The notes under the pieces: generated by a model
Told to the model about the DNA's origin: nothing
Seen by the model: only the letters and a program-made list of their open reading frames with translations
Databases searched by the model: none
Translations under genes and position numbers: made by a program
In this document: piece by piece, positions 8,822-16,637 of the stretch
How the letters are laid out: every line of letters begins with the position of its first letter
Position numbering within the stretch: the first letter of the stretch is position 1
NCBI RefSeq assembly: GCF_018596335.1
Contig: NZ_JAHEPS010000004.1
Span: forward strand, 62,001 to 126,000
DNA from: Shewanella jiangmenensis
GTDB lineage: Bacteria > Pseudomonadota > Gammaproteobacteria > Enterobacterales > Shewanellaceae
Reading direction: 5' to 3'
Length of the DNA stretch: 64,000 nt

Positions 8822-10249
8822 ATGGTTTTCAGTTCCAACGTGTTCCTGTTTTTGTTTCTGCCGGCTTTTCTGGCGCTGTACTACGCCGTGGGCAGCGCCT
8901 GGCGTTCGCTGGTGATAGTGCTGGGCAGCTACCTGTTTTATGCCTGGTGGCGGCCTGACTTTTTGCTGTTGTTTGTGGCCATTACCCTGTGGAATTTTTA
9001 CCTTGGCAATGCCATCCGCAAACAGCAGCAGGCCGGCAATAAGCGCCGTGGCTGGCATTTGTTGCTGCTTGCGGTCATCGGTAACCTCGGCGCGCTGGCG
9101 TACTTCAAATATGCCAATTTCGGGATTGAGCTGGTGGCCACAGTGCTGGCGCCGCTTGGGATAAACACCTTCACCCTGGAAACCATCATTCTGCCGCTGG
9201 GCATTTCGTTTTATGTGTTTCAGGCTATCAGTTACACGGTGGATATCTATCGCAATCAGGCCGATCCCGCCCGGAATCTGCTGGATTTTGCCGCTTATAT
9301 CTCGTTGTTTCCCCAGCTGATTGCCGGGCCTATCGTCAGATACAAGCTGGTGGATTTGCAGCTGCGCGAGCGTGAGCACTCCCTTGAGCTCTTTTCCCTC
9401 GGCGCCGGGCGGTTTATGCAGGGCTTTATCAAAAAAGTGCTGATTGCCGATTCGCTCGCCCCCATCAGCGCCGCCTTTCTGGCAGAGCCTGAGCCGCAAC
9501 TGCTGGACGCTTGGTTTGGCCTGATTGCTTCGACCTTGCAGCTGTATTTTGATTTTTCCGGTTACAGCTGTATGGCGATAGGTTTGGGGATGATGATGGG
9601 CTTTCGTTTCCCTGAGAACTTCAACCAGCCCTTTATGGCGCAGAGCATTACCGAGTTCTGGCAGCGCTGGCACATTACCCTGTCGGAGTTTTTGCGCGAT
9701 TACGTGTATTTCCCGCTGGTTCGGGCCAAGGTTGCCGGTGCCTTGTCAGCGTTGGTGTGGACCATGTTTCTGTCGGGGCTTTGGCACGGCGCCAGCCTGG
9801 CATTTATCTGCTGGGGGCTGTTCTTCGGGGTCGCCATGGTGCTTGAGCGTCGGCTTGGGATTGCCACCAAGGTTGGCGGTCAGTACCGGGTGCTGCGGCA
9901 TCTGCGGGCTTTTTTGATGCTGAATTTGAGTATGCCGCTGTTTTTCACCGGTGAACTGGGCCATAGCTTTGAGGTTTACAAGGGGCTGCTGGGCATCAAC
10001 GGCATGGGCTCGCTGCAGGGTTACTACTATGGCGTGTCGTCGTTGCCATTGCTGTTTGTGGCGGTGGCGCTGCTGTGGTTGCTGCTGGCGGGGCGCAGTA
10101 ACTACCGTTTTTATCATCGGGGCGAGCAGGGATATTTGTTCCAGAATGTCGCCGGTTTGCAGGCGGTGTTGCTCTGGGGCGGGTTTGCTCTTGCACTGAG
10201 CCGGCTTGCTGCCAATTCATTTTCGCCGTTTTTGTATTTTCAGTTTTAG
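8822..10249 (+). CDS. algI: Alginate O-acetyltransferase, MBOAT membrane protein AlgI
   Basis: AlgI is the MBOAT membrane protein thought to pass acetyl groups across the inner membrane to AlgJ/AlgX for acetylation of mannuronate. The 475-residue polytopic protein carries the MBOAT signature WQRWHITLSEFLRDYVYFPL (H284) and the catalytic histidine H322 in SGLWHGASLAF, at the Pseudomonas position. The start is supported by GGAG upstream. It follows algE by 13 bases; in Pseudomonas algI lies after algL. Similar proteins acetylate cellulose or D-alanylate teichoic acid, but the operon fixes the substrate. Confidence 0.95.
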   Translation: MVFSSNVFLFLFLPAFLALYYAVGSAWRSLVIVLGSYLFYAWWRPDFLLLFVAITLWNFYLGNAIRKQQQAGNKRRGWHLLLLAVIGNLGALAYFKYANFGIELVATVLAPLGINTFTLETIILPLGISFYVFQAISYTVDIYRNQADPARNLLDFAAYISLFPQLIAGPIVRYKLVDLQLREREHSLELFSLGAGRFMQGFIKKVLIADSLAPISAAFLAEPEPQLLDAWFGLIASTLQLYFDFSGYSCMAIGLGMMMGFRFPENFNQPFMAQSITEFWQRWHITLSEFLRDYVYFPLVRAKVAGALSALVWTMFLSGLWHGASLAFICWGLFFGVAMVLERRLGIATKVGGQYRVLRHLRAFLMLNLSMPLFFTGELGHSFEVYKGLLGINGMGSLQGYYYGVSSLPLLFVAVALLWLLLAGRSNYRFYHRGEQGYLFQNVAGLQAVLLWGGFALALSRLAANSFSPFLYFQF

Positions 10250-10258
10250 GGTGGTGAC

Positions 10259-11335
10259 ATGTATCCGGTGATGACCAAAGCGAGTCGCTGCAATGGGGTG
10301 CTGTTTATTTTGATGCTCTCGGCGATGTTTCTCTATTCGGTGCCTTCGCTGCTGCGCTTTACCGATACCCAGCAACTGGCATGGGACAAGTTCAGCGAAG
10401 GTGAGCTGCTGCGTGAGTTTGAGCAGTTTTACGATAAGCAGCTGTTTTATCGGGATGCGGCTATTCGTCATTGGGCCAATCTGCAGTTTCATTTGTTTGG
10501 CGAGGGCGCCCGTGGCGTGGTGTTTGGCCGCGATGGCTGGCTGTTTACCGGGCAGGAGTTTTTGATCCCCAATAATTTGGATGCCAACATCGAGCGGCAG
10601 TTGGCGCGGATTGTGGCGGCTAAGACCGCGCTCGCGGCAAGGGGAAAGACGCTGGTGATCCTGCCGGTGCCGATGAAGGTGGATATTTACCGTGGGCATG
10701 CGCAACGGGCGCCGTCGGCGGTGCAGCTTGGTCTGTATGATGATTTTGTGGCTCGCCTGCGCGAGTTGCAGCTGACTGTGGTGCCGGTGCGGCAGGCGTT
10801 TTTGGACTCGGCGGCGACCGAGCTTTTGTATGTGCCCAATGACAGCCACTGGACCCCGGCGGGTGCGAGGCTGGCGGCGGCCGAGCTTGGCAAAGCGCTG
10901 CAATCGCAACGGGGCAGCGACAACTTTGTCACGCAGGAGCAAAGCCGCGAACAGTTTCAGGGCGATCTGGTGAATTTTCTGAAGTTTGACCCGAGCTTGG
11001 CGCCTGAGTATTTCAGGCCCTGGCTGCGGCCGGTATTTGAAACCGTGCGCCAATCCGATGCGGACGCGGATTTGTTCGCCGATGTCAGCCACAGGGTAGC
11101 GCTGCTTGGTACCAGTTACACGGCCATGGAAGCGTGGAATTTTGCCGGATTTTTGCAGCAGCAATTGGCGCAGGAGCTGCTGACCCAGGCCTATGAGGGC
11201 GCGGGCCCGTTCAAGGCAATGGATGAGTTTTTGGCCGGGGAACTTAACAACAATCCCGAGCTTGAATTGGTTGTGTGGGAGTTTCCTGTTCGTACCCTGC
11301 TTGCCGACCGGGAAGGTCAGGCAGGCACTTTTTAA
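10259..11335 (+). CDS. algJ: Alginate O-acetylation SGNH-like protein AlgJ
   Basis: AlgJ is a periplasmic, membrane-anchored SGNH-hydrolase-like acetyltransferase working between AlgI and AlgX. One N-terminal membrane anchor lies at about residues 12-30. The catalytic set is visible: D195-S-H197 in PNDSHWTPAG and S286 in LLGTSYT. Length is 358 residues, somewhat shorter than the Pseudomonas protein. GGGTGGTG lies before the ATG, ten bases after algI. AlgX shares the same domain; this protein lacks the C-terminal carbohydrate-binding part and keeps the anchor, so it is AlgJ. Confidence 0.92.
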   Translation: MYPVMTKASRCNGVLFILMLSAMFLYSVPSLLRFTDTQQLAWDKFSEGELLREFEQFYDKQLFYRDAAIRHWANLQFHLFGEGARGVVFGRDGWLFTGQEFLIPNNLDANIERQLARIVAAKTALAARGKTLVILPVPMKVDIYRGHAQRAPSAVQLGLYDDFVARLRELQLTVVPVRQAFLDSAATELLYVPNDSHWTPAGARLAAAELGKALQSQRGSDNFVTQEQSREQFQGDLVNFLKFDPSLAPEYFRPWLRPVFETVRQSDADADLFADVSHRVALLGTSYTAMEAWNFAGFLQQQLAQELLTQAYEGAGPFKAMDEFLAGELNNNPELELVVWEFPVRTLLADREGQAGTF

Positions 11336-11357
11336 CTTTGTTTGGAGAAACAAAAAC

Positions 11358-11999
11358 ATGTACATGCGTAGCTTTGTACTTTTTGTCTGTGTGCTGCTGG
11401 GAGCTATGGCACAGGCATGGGCTCAGGGCGGCAATGCCGAGTTGTATGATGCCGCCGTGCCGGCCGACTCAGGCTTTGTCCGCGTGCTTAATGCCAGCCG
11501 TCAGCCGGTGATGGTAACCCTGAGCGGTAAGCGCCAACCCCAGCGGGTGGCGGCGATGCAGTTTGGCGGTTATCGCTACACCCAACCCGGCCATTATCGG
11601 CTGGAGGTGGAAGGCGCCAGCATCGAGCTGGATATTCGCGCCAATATGGCGACCACAGTGCTTTATCATCAGGGGCAGTTGCAGGGGCTTGATGATCAAC
11701 TGGTGCTGGATCTGAAGCGCGCGCAGCTGAATTTCTATAACCTGGCGATGAGTGCCCTGAGCCTGAAAACCAGTGGCGGCAAGAGTGAGGTCATCGCCGC
11801 AGTGGCGCCCAAGACCAATGGTCATCGTATGGTTAACGAGCTCAAAATGGGCTTTGAAGCCTTTGACGGCGATGCTGCCGTGGGTCAGTTTGAAGCCCAG
11901 TTGCTGCGCAAGGGCCGCTCTTACAGTTTTGCCGTCATCGAAGACGAGCAGGGCAAAAACAGCATCAGTCATGTCAGTTTTGTCGATAAAGCAGAGTAG
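11358..11999 (+). CDS. algF: Alginate O-acetylation protein AlgF
   Basis: AlgF is a periplasmic accessory protein needed for alginate acetylation, with no known catalytic motif. The 213-residue product starts with a signal peptide (MYMRSFVLFVCVLLGAMAQA, cleavage near AWAQ) and continues as a beta-rich protein, matching the usual length of about 216. I chose the ATG at 11358 because GGAGAAA lies at 11344-11350 and the signal peptide starts there. An open frame extends upstream into algJ but is not needed. A second ATG at 11364 is also possible. Confidence 0.9.
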   Translation: MYMRSFVLFVCVLLGAMAQAWAQGGNAELYDAAVPADSGFVRVLNASRQPVMVTLSGKRQPQRVAAMQFGGYRYTQPGHYRLEVEGASIELDIRANMATTVLYHQGQLQGLDDQLVLDLKRAQLNFYNLAMSALSLKTSGGKSEVIAAVAPKTNGHRMVNELKMGFEAFDGDAAVGQFEAQLLRKGRSYSFAVIEDEQGKNSISHVSFVDKAE

Positions 12000-12013
12000 G
12001 CGGGTTTAGCGGG

Positions 12014-13417
12014 ATGAAAACAACACTCTGGCATTGGATTGGTCTGATGGGCGCCTTGCTGGCAAGCACTGCGGCGGCAAAGGACGAGGCGGCCGCGCCA
12101 TGTGACGACTTATCGTGCCTTTATTGCCCGGCAATGGAAGATCCGGCCAGCTATGCCACCGGCGAAATGAAGCTGATGAAGTATCTGGTCGAAGGAAAAG
12201 ACCGCTGGCTGTTCCGCTCCGAGGTGGACTTAACCAACAGATTTGAAATCAGTCAGGCAAACCTGCACAACATGACCCGACTGGTGCAGGAGCTGCGGGA
12301 GCGCGGCACTGAGCTGGTGTTTATGGTGCAGCCAACCCGGGGGCTGATGCACAGAGACAAACTGCTGGCCGATAAGCGCCATGGCTTTGAATTTGACCGC
12401 GCCCGTGCCGAGCTGGCGCAGTATCTCGCCAGCCTGCGGGCCTCGGGTGCGCTGGTGCCGGACATATTGCAGCTGATTGATAATCCACCCAAAGAGGAAT
12501 ACTTTTTCCGCCGCGATCACCACTGGACTCCGGCGGGTGCCAGGGCAACAGCAGCGCTCGTCGCTGACTTCCTGCGTCAGCAGGGCGTGTATCAGTCGCT
12601 GCAAAAAAGCGCCTTTCGGACCGAGCCCGGCGTCACGCTGGTAAAGGATGGCACCCTGAATCTGGCGCTGGCCAGTTTGTGCGGTAATCATCTTGGTGCT
12701 CAATACGTTAAAGGCTTTCGTACCATTCCGGAGCAAAGCTCTGAAGAGGCGCTGTTTGCCGAGGCACCGCCGCCGGAAGTGGTGTTGGTGGGCACCAGTA
12801 ACTCGGCGGTGCGAGAAGAAGAATACAAGCAGTTCAACTTCGACGGTTTTCTGAAGCAGTATCTGTCGGTGGACATTCTCAACTATGCGCTGCCCGGTGC
12901 CGGCGAATACGGCGCCCTGCAGGAGTATCTCAACTCAGGCGATTATCAGCCGCAAAAGCCGCCCAAAGTGCTGCTGTATGAGCTGCCGGCCAACTATCAG
13001 CTCAGTGAAGACCCCTTGATGTACCGTCAGCTCATTCCGGCGGTGCAGGGGCGCTGTGAAGGTGATGGGGTATTGGTCAGTCAGTCATCCAAACTCGCCG
13101 CCCTGAAACAGGGGGAGCGGGCGGAGATTTTGAGTAATCCGGCCACAGGCGCGGCCTTATCCGGCGGTGAGGATTATCTTGATATCCGCATCAGCGATAA
13201 AAACCTGCGCGACTTTTACCTTATCACTTACTACGACAACGGCAGCCGCGACAAAACCTGGATCCGCCGCGAAGCCATTGTCAGTGGCGGGCAGTATTTT
13301 ATGGAGCTGAGCCGGGACCCTGCCCACAAAAATGCGCGTTTGCTGTCGGTGTTTATTGAGCCGTCGGCAGATGTCGCCAAAGATACAGAGCTGGATGTGC
13401 GCCTATGCAAAGGGTGA
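12014..13417 (+). CDS. algX: Alginate O-acetyltransferase AlgX
   Basis: AlgX is the terminal periplasmic acetyltransferase: an SGNH-like domain followed by a carbohydrate-binding module that holds polymannuronate. The signal peptide ends near STAAAKD. The catalytic residues fit the family: D168 and H170 in RRDHHWTPAG, and S262 in LVGTSNS. The C-terminal third, from about residue 345, forms the beta-rich binding module. Length is 467 residues against about 474 in Pseudomonas. GGGATG precedes the start. Its last codons overlap the algL start by 13 bases, implying translational coupling. Confidence 0.94.
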   Translation: MKTTLWHWIGLMGALLASTAAAKDEAAAPCDDLSCLYCPAMEDPASYATGEMKLMKYLVEGKDRWLFRSEVDLTNRFEISQANLHNMTRLVQELRERGTELVFMVQPTRGLMHRDKLLADKRHGFEFDRARAELAQYLASLRASGALVPDILQLIDNPPKEEYFFRRDHHWTPAGARATAALVADFLRQQGVYQSLQKSAFRTEPGVTLVKDGTLNLALASLCGNHLGAQYVKGFRTIPEQSSEEALFAEAPPPEVVLVGTSNSAVREEEYKQFNFDGFLKQYLSVDILNYALPGAGEYGALQEYLNSGDYQPQKPPKVLLYELPANYQLSEDPLMYRQLIPAVQGRCEGDGVLVSQSSKLAALKQGERAEILSNPATGAALSGGEDYLDIRISDKNLRDFYLITYYDNGSRDKTWIRREAIVSGGQYFMELSRDPAHKNARLLSVFIEPSADVAKDTELDVRLCKG

Positions 13418-14505
13418 TTCTGATGCTGCTTTGCCTGGCAGCCGGCAACGCCTTGGCGATTGAAAGCCTGTGGAGCGCCCGCGAAACCCGTGCATCCGGT
13501 TTGCTGCACCCGCCGCTGGCGGTTGGGTGCGCTGAAAAGGTGGCCAAGCCTTTTACCGACACCCTGAATTTTGAAAGTAAATACAATCAAAATGATGCGA
13601 CCAAAACTGAGCGGCGGTCTGTGTCCGCTCAAACCCGTAAAGGCCGCGAGGCACTCGATGGTTTCGCCAAGGCGCAGGTGGAGTGGTTGCTTGCCTTTGA
13701 GCGGGCAGATTCATCGGATGAGGCGCAGCGGGCGCTGGCCTGTTTGAATGAAAATCTTGAGCAGTGGGCAAATGCCGGCGCTGTGCTGGCCGATGCGCCA
13801 AGCAGCAGCGGTAAAGCGGCCCGCAAGTGGTTTTTGGCGGCCATCGGCGCGGTATTGCTCAAGGCGGAGGCGCTGAGTAATGGCCGTTATCACACGCCGG
13901 ATTCAGTATCGCTCTGGTTAAACCGGCTCGCCGATGCGGTGATTGCCGATTATGGGCCAAGACAATCACTCGAGTATCAGTGGTTTAATAATCACGATTA
14001 CTGGGCAGCCTGGGCTGTGGCCACTGTGGCCATGCTGAATCAGCGCTCGGAGTATCTGCGTTTTGCCGAGCGCACTTTCGAGCTTGCACTGGAGCAGGGG
14101 CAGCAGGCCCGAAACGGTAGCCTGTATTGGCCGCTTGAGGTGGCCCGTGGCGAGCTGGCGGTGGATTACAGCAGCTATGCCATGGTGCCGGTTGCCTTGC
14201 TGGCCGAGACGCTGGCAGCCAACGACCGGCCGTTATCGGCCGAGCAGGCGGCAAAGCTCGGTGCGCTGGCGGATTTTGCGGCAATAGGTGTGCTGCGCCC
14301 CGGCTCGCTGGCTGAACTGACAGAAACCCCAAAGGTGCCGTCACTGCACAAGCTTAATTGGGTGTTGCCGCTGCTCAGCGTGCTGCCCAGCCATAAAATG
14401 GCAGCTGAACTTAAGGATAAGTACCGCAGCAAGCTTGGCTTTTACGGCCAGTTGGGCGGTGATTTGCGCGCGCTGTATGCGCCGATTTTGCACTCAGGAG
14501 ATTGA
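13405..14505 (+). CDS. algL: Periplasmic alginate lyase AlgL (PL5)
   Basis: AlgL is the polysaccharide lyase family 5 enzyme that cleaves mannuronate-rich alginate by beta-elimination and clears polymer that fails to leave the periplasm. The signal peptide is MQRVILMLLCLAAGNALA. The catalytic elements are intact: NNHDYWAAWA with N196 and H197, and RGELAVDY with R248 and Y255, spaced seven residues apart as in Pseudomonas AlgL. Length is 366 residues, essentially the family length. The start overlaps algX by 13 bases. An active mannuronate lyase beside a probably inactive epimerase is consistent with a mannuronate-only product. Confidence 0.95.
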   Translation: MQRVILMLLCLAAGNALAIESLWSARETRASGLLHPPLAVGCAEKVAKPFTDTLNFESKYNQNDATKTERRSVSAQTRKGREALDGFAKAQVEWLLAFERADSSDEAQRALACLNENLEQWANAGAVLADAPSSSGKAARKWFLAAIGAVLLKAEALSNGRYHTPDSVSLWLNRLADAVIADYGPRQSLEYQWFNNHDYWAAWAVATVAMLNQRSEYLRFAERTFELALEQGQQARNGSLYWPLEVARGELAVDYSSYAMVPVALLAETLAANDRPLSAEQAAKLGALADFAAIGVLRPGSLAELTETPKVPSLHKLNWVLPLLSVLPSHKMAAELKDKYRSKLGFYGQLGGDLRALYAPILHSGD

Positions 14506-14507
14506 CA

Positions 14508-16034
14508 GTGCTGACTTTTTTCTCATCACGCCAGCTTGCTTTACTGGCGTGCTTTTTACCTGCAATGACCTTTGCCGACGCCGGGCCCGCAAAGGTGCAG
14601 CATCAGGGGCTAAAGGCGGCTGAGCAGCAGGTTCAGGCGCTGCGAAGCACAATGGCGGCGTTGCCGGAGTGGCAACTTGAGAAAGGGCCACTTCGAAGCG
14701 GCGCGGCGCAGATTTCAATTCAGCCGATGTTTGCAGCCCAGCAGGGCAGCTGGCCGTTCGAGCCCTTGGTCAAGCGCGGGCTCTTTAAACGCATTTCGAC
14801 TTATCAGACCCGCCATCCGCAGATGTTGACCATAAGCCAAGGCCAGATAAGTCTGGCGCAGCTTTGCAGTCGCATTGACGACCCCAGCGTTATCCAATGT
14901 GCCGGCGATAAGGTGCAGCTGCACTATCCGCTGCTGATAGCGCCCGATGCGGCGCTGACGCTGGATAAGCTGAATCTCGTTCTTCATGGCGGCCATGGCG
15001 CCGCCATCATCAATCAGGGCGCGCTGGTCATTCGTGGCAGTAATATCAGTGATGTGGCGCTTGGTGCCTCTCAAGCGCAAGGCGCTGCGCCGGCCGATGC
15101 GGTCAATGAGACTAATGCGGCCAACTCGACTAATGCAGCCAAGGCGGGCAATTTGACCAAGGCGGCGCCGAGAGCGTTTTTGCTCTCCTGGGGCGGAAGC
15201 GAGCTGTGGCTTGAAGACTCGACCCTGACCGGCCTTGGGGTGGATTCGCATTTATCCACCGGGCTTAGCGTTGCCCGCAGTCCGCAGCAGGGCAAAGACG
15301 TGGCCGAGGCGCGTGTCACTTTGATTAATAACCGCTTTGTCGACATGTGGGTCGGGGCCGAGCTTAGCCACGCCAAAGCCCGGATAGTGAATAATCATTT
15401 TGAGCTGACCCGTAAACAGGCGCTGGATGTGAGCCAGAGCCGTGTTCTTATTCGGGGGAGTTATGTCGCGGGCACCAATGAGCAGAGCGGGATCCGCGTT
15501 CAGGGTGGCAGTGCGGCACTGCAGAGTAATAAGGTGTTCAGGGCAAACAAGGCGGCGATTGAGCTTGTCGGCGTTGCGACTGCGCTGGTGGAAGATAACC
15601 TGCTGGGCGGCGGTCCCGGCTACGGAGTGCTGGTGCAGCAGGCGGGAGTGCTGGTGATGTCCGGCAATCTGGTGGGCGCAGGCGGGCGTAATGGCATTGA
15701 TGTTTCCGATGCCACGGAGCTTGCGCTGATTGACAATAAGGTCATCAGCCGCGCTGAGCATGGCATCAGTCTGCAGGCCGGAAAAGATGTGGCATCGGCA
15801 TACGTTATTTACGGCAATTATTTTGAATCTATCGGCAAATCTTTGCTGCGAACCTCAGGCATCAGGCAGCTGGTCTTGGGTAAAAATACCTTTTTATCCA
15901 GTGGATTGCAGCAGGATGTGTATGCAGGCGATCTGTCGGTGCTGCAAGGCCGCTTGCTTGACCCAGAGCTGATGGAATTGCTGCGGGTCGAGTTTGATGG
16001 CGCTAACTCTGCCGCCAGCGCCAAACTCAACTGA
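14508..16034 (+). CDS. algG: AlgG-like parallel beta-helix protein lacking the epimerase D-P-H-D motif
   Basis: This is the operon's AlgG equivalent: a 508-residue secreted right-handed beta-helix protein. AlgG normally converts mannuronate to guluronate in the periplasm and protects polymer from AlgL. The N-terminal part (LTISQGQISLAQL, FLLSWGGSELWLEDS) aligns with AlgG as I know it. Where AlgG has the catalytic D-P-H-D, this protein reads D307-V-S-Q310. The basic stretch that follows in AlgG (as in TRKRHG or TQKKHG) is TNEQSG here. A low-complexity Asn/Ala/Thr insert fills residues 187-221. The start is GTG 14508, seven bases after AGGAG (14496-14500); TTG 14502 sits too close. A structural, non-catalytic role is inferred. 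Another beta-helix enzyme is possible. Confidence 0.8.
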   Translation: MLTFFSSRQLALLACFLPAMTFADAGPAKVQHQGLKAAEQQVQALRSTMAALPEWQLEKGPLRSGAAQISIQPMFAAQQGSWPFEPLVKRGLFKRISTYQTRHPQMLTISQGQISLAQLCSRIDDPSVIQCAGDKVQLHYPLLIAPDAALTLDKLNLVLHGGHGAAIINQGALVIRGSNISDVALGASQAQGAAPADAVNETNAANSTNAAKAGNLTKAAPRAFLLSWGGSELWLEDSTLTGLGVDSHLSTGLSVARSPQQGKDVAEARVTLINNRFVDMWVGAELSHAKARIVNNHFELTRKQALDVSQSRVLIRGSYVAGTNEQSGIRVQGGSAALQSNKVFRANKAAIELVGVATALVEDNLLGGGPGYGVLVQQAGVLVMSGNLVGAGGRNGIDVSDATELALIDNKVISRAEHGISLQAGKDVASAYVIYGNYFESIGKSLLRTSGIRQLVLGKNTFLSSGLQQDVYAGDLSVLQGRLLDPELMELLRVEFDGANSAASAKLN

Positions 16035-16072
16035 CGCGCAAACTCAACTGAAGCCCAAACTCAACTGAAGCA
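16022..16072 (+). repeat. 17-bp tandem repeat, three copies, spanning the algG stop
   Basis: A unit starting CAAACTCAACTGA is present at 16022-16038, 16039-16055 and 16056-16072 with small changes. The algG stop codon TGA (16032-16034) lies in the first copy. No clear hairpin terminator separates algG from the convergent thioredoxin-like gene. Confidence 0.85.
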
Positions 16073-16390
16073 AAGCTGATACGGGCGGCCGACAAGCCGC
16101 CTGATATCGTTGAGCGAAAAGGCCCGGCTAAGTTCGCCGAACGGTTTTCCCTCAAAGTACACTTGGACTACGGGCAATGAAAACACGCCAAGCTGCGCAC
16201 AAAGCGCGGCAGCGCCGCCCTGGCAGTCGACATAGGCAAGCTGCATGGCCGGAAATTCTGTCTCCAGCAACTGGGCGATTTTGGGTTTGATGGCCTGGCA
16301 CACGCCGCAATCTCTACCGCCAATCAGCAGTAATAGCGCCGGGCTTTGCCGCGCGGCGTCAAACTCGTCTTGGGTGCATAGGGTCAGCAC
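16061..16390 (-). CDS. Thioredoxin-fold protein with CGVC motif
   Basis: A 109-residue single-domain thioredoxin-like protein with the redox motif C-G-V-C in GGRDCGVCQAIKP, a VDCQGG strand, and the cis-proline region FSLPVVQVYFEGKP. No signal peptide is visible, so it is probably cytoplasmic. The start is GTG at 16390 with GGGAG about ten bases upstream; no in-frame ATG exists nearby. It converges with algG and is divergent from the diguanylate cyclase gene. CGVC differs from the CGPC of classical thioredoxin, so the partner is unknown. Confidence 0.85.
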   Translation of the reverse strand: MLTLCTQDEFDAARQSPALLLLIGGRDCGVCQAIKPKIAQLLETEFPAMQLAYVDCQGGAAALCAQLGVFSLPVVQVYFEGKPFGELSRAFSLNDIRRLVGRPYQLCFS

Positions 16391-16455
16391 GATTTCATTC
16401 TCCCGGTTTACATTTGCCAGCGTTTAGAGCGCAGTTAACTTAAGCGGTTCATTGC

Positions 16456-16494
16456 CTGGCCGTTTGCGCTGGCCGTTTGCGTTGGTCTTTTGCG
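16456..16494 (+). repeat. 13-bp tandem repeat, three copies
   Basis: CTGGCCGTTTGCG is repeated exactly at 16456-16468 and 16469-16481, then with changes at 16482-16494. It lies in the gap between the divergent thioredoxin-like and GGDEF genes, so it may overlap their promoters. Confidence 0.8.
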
Positions 16495-16637
16495 CTGGCG
16501 TTCATGCAGTCTGCCTTTTTCCGGGATTGTGCCACAGAGTTTGGTGGCAGTTTACTGCCACTAGCGGCTTGGGTGGCAATCCGGTTGCTGAGTGCTTTAA
16601 TTGATGAACTGACCTCGGAATTTGACGGGATAGGTTT

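Noticed and set aside
8822..11335. Cellulose or other polysaccharide acetylation genes
   Set aside because: MBOAT and SGNH proteins also serve cellulose acetylation, but algD, alg8, alg44, algE, algX and algL in the same operon make alginate the clear assignment.
10217..11365. - strand open frame of 382 codons inside the alginate operon
   Set aside because: It is opposite algJ, whose catalytic residues are intact; no homology is seen in the antisense frame.
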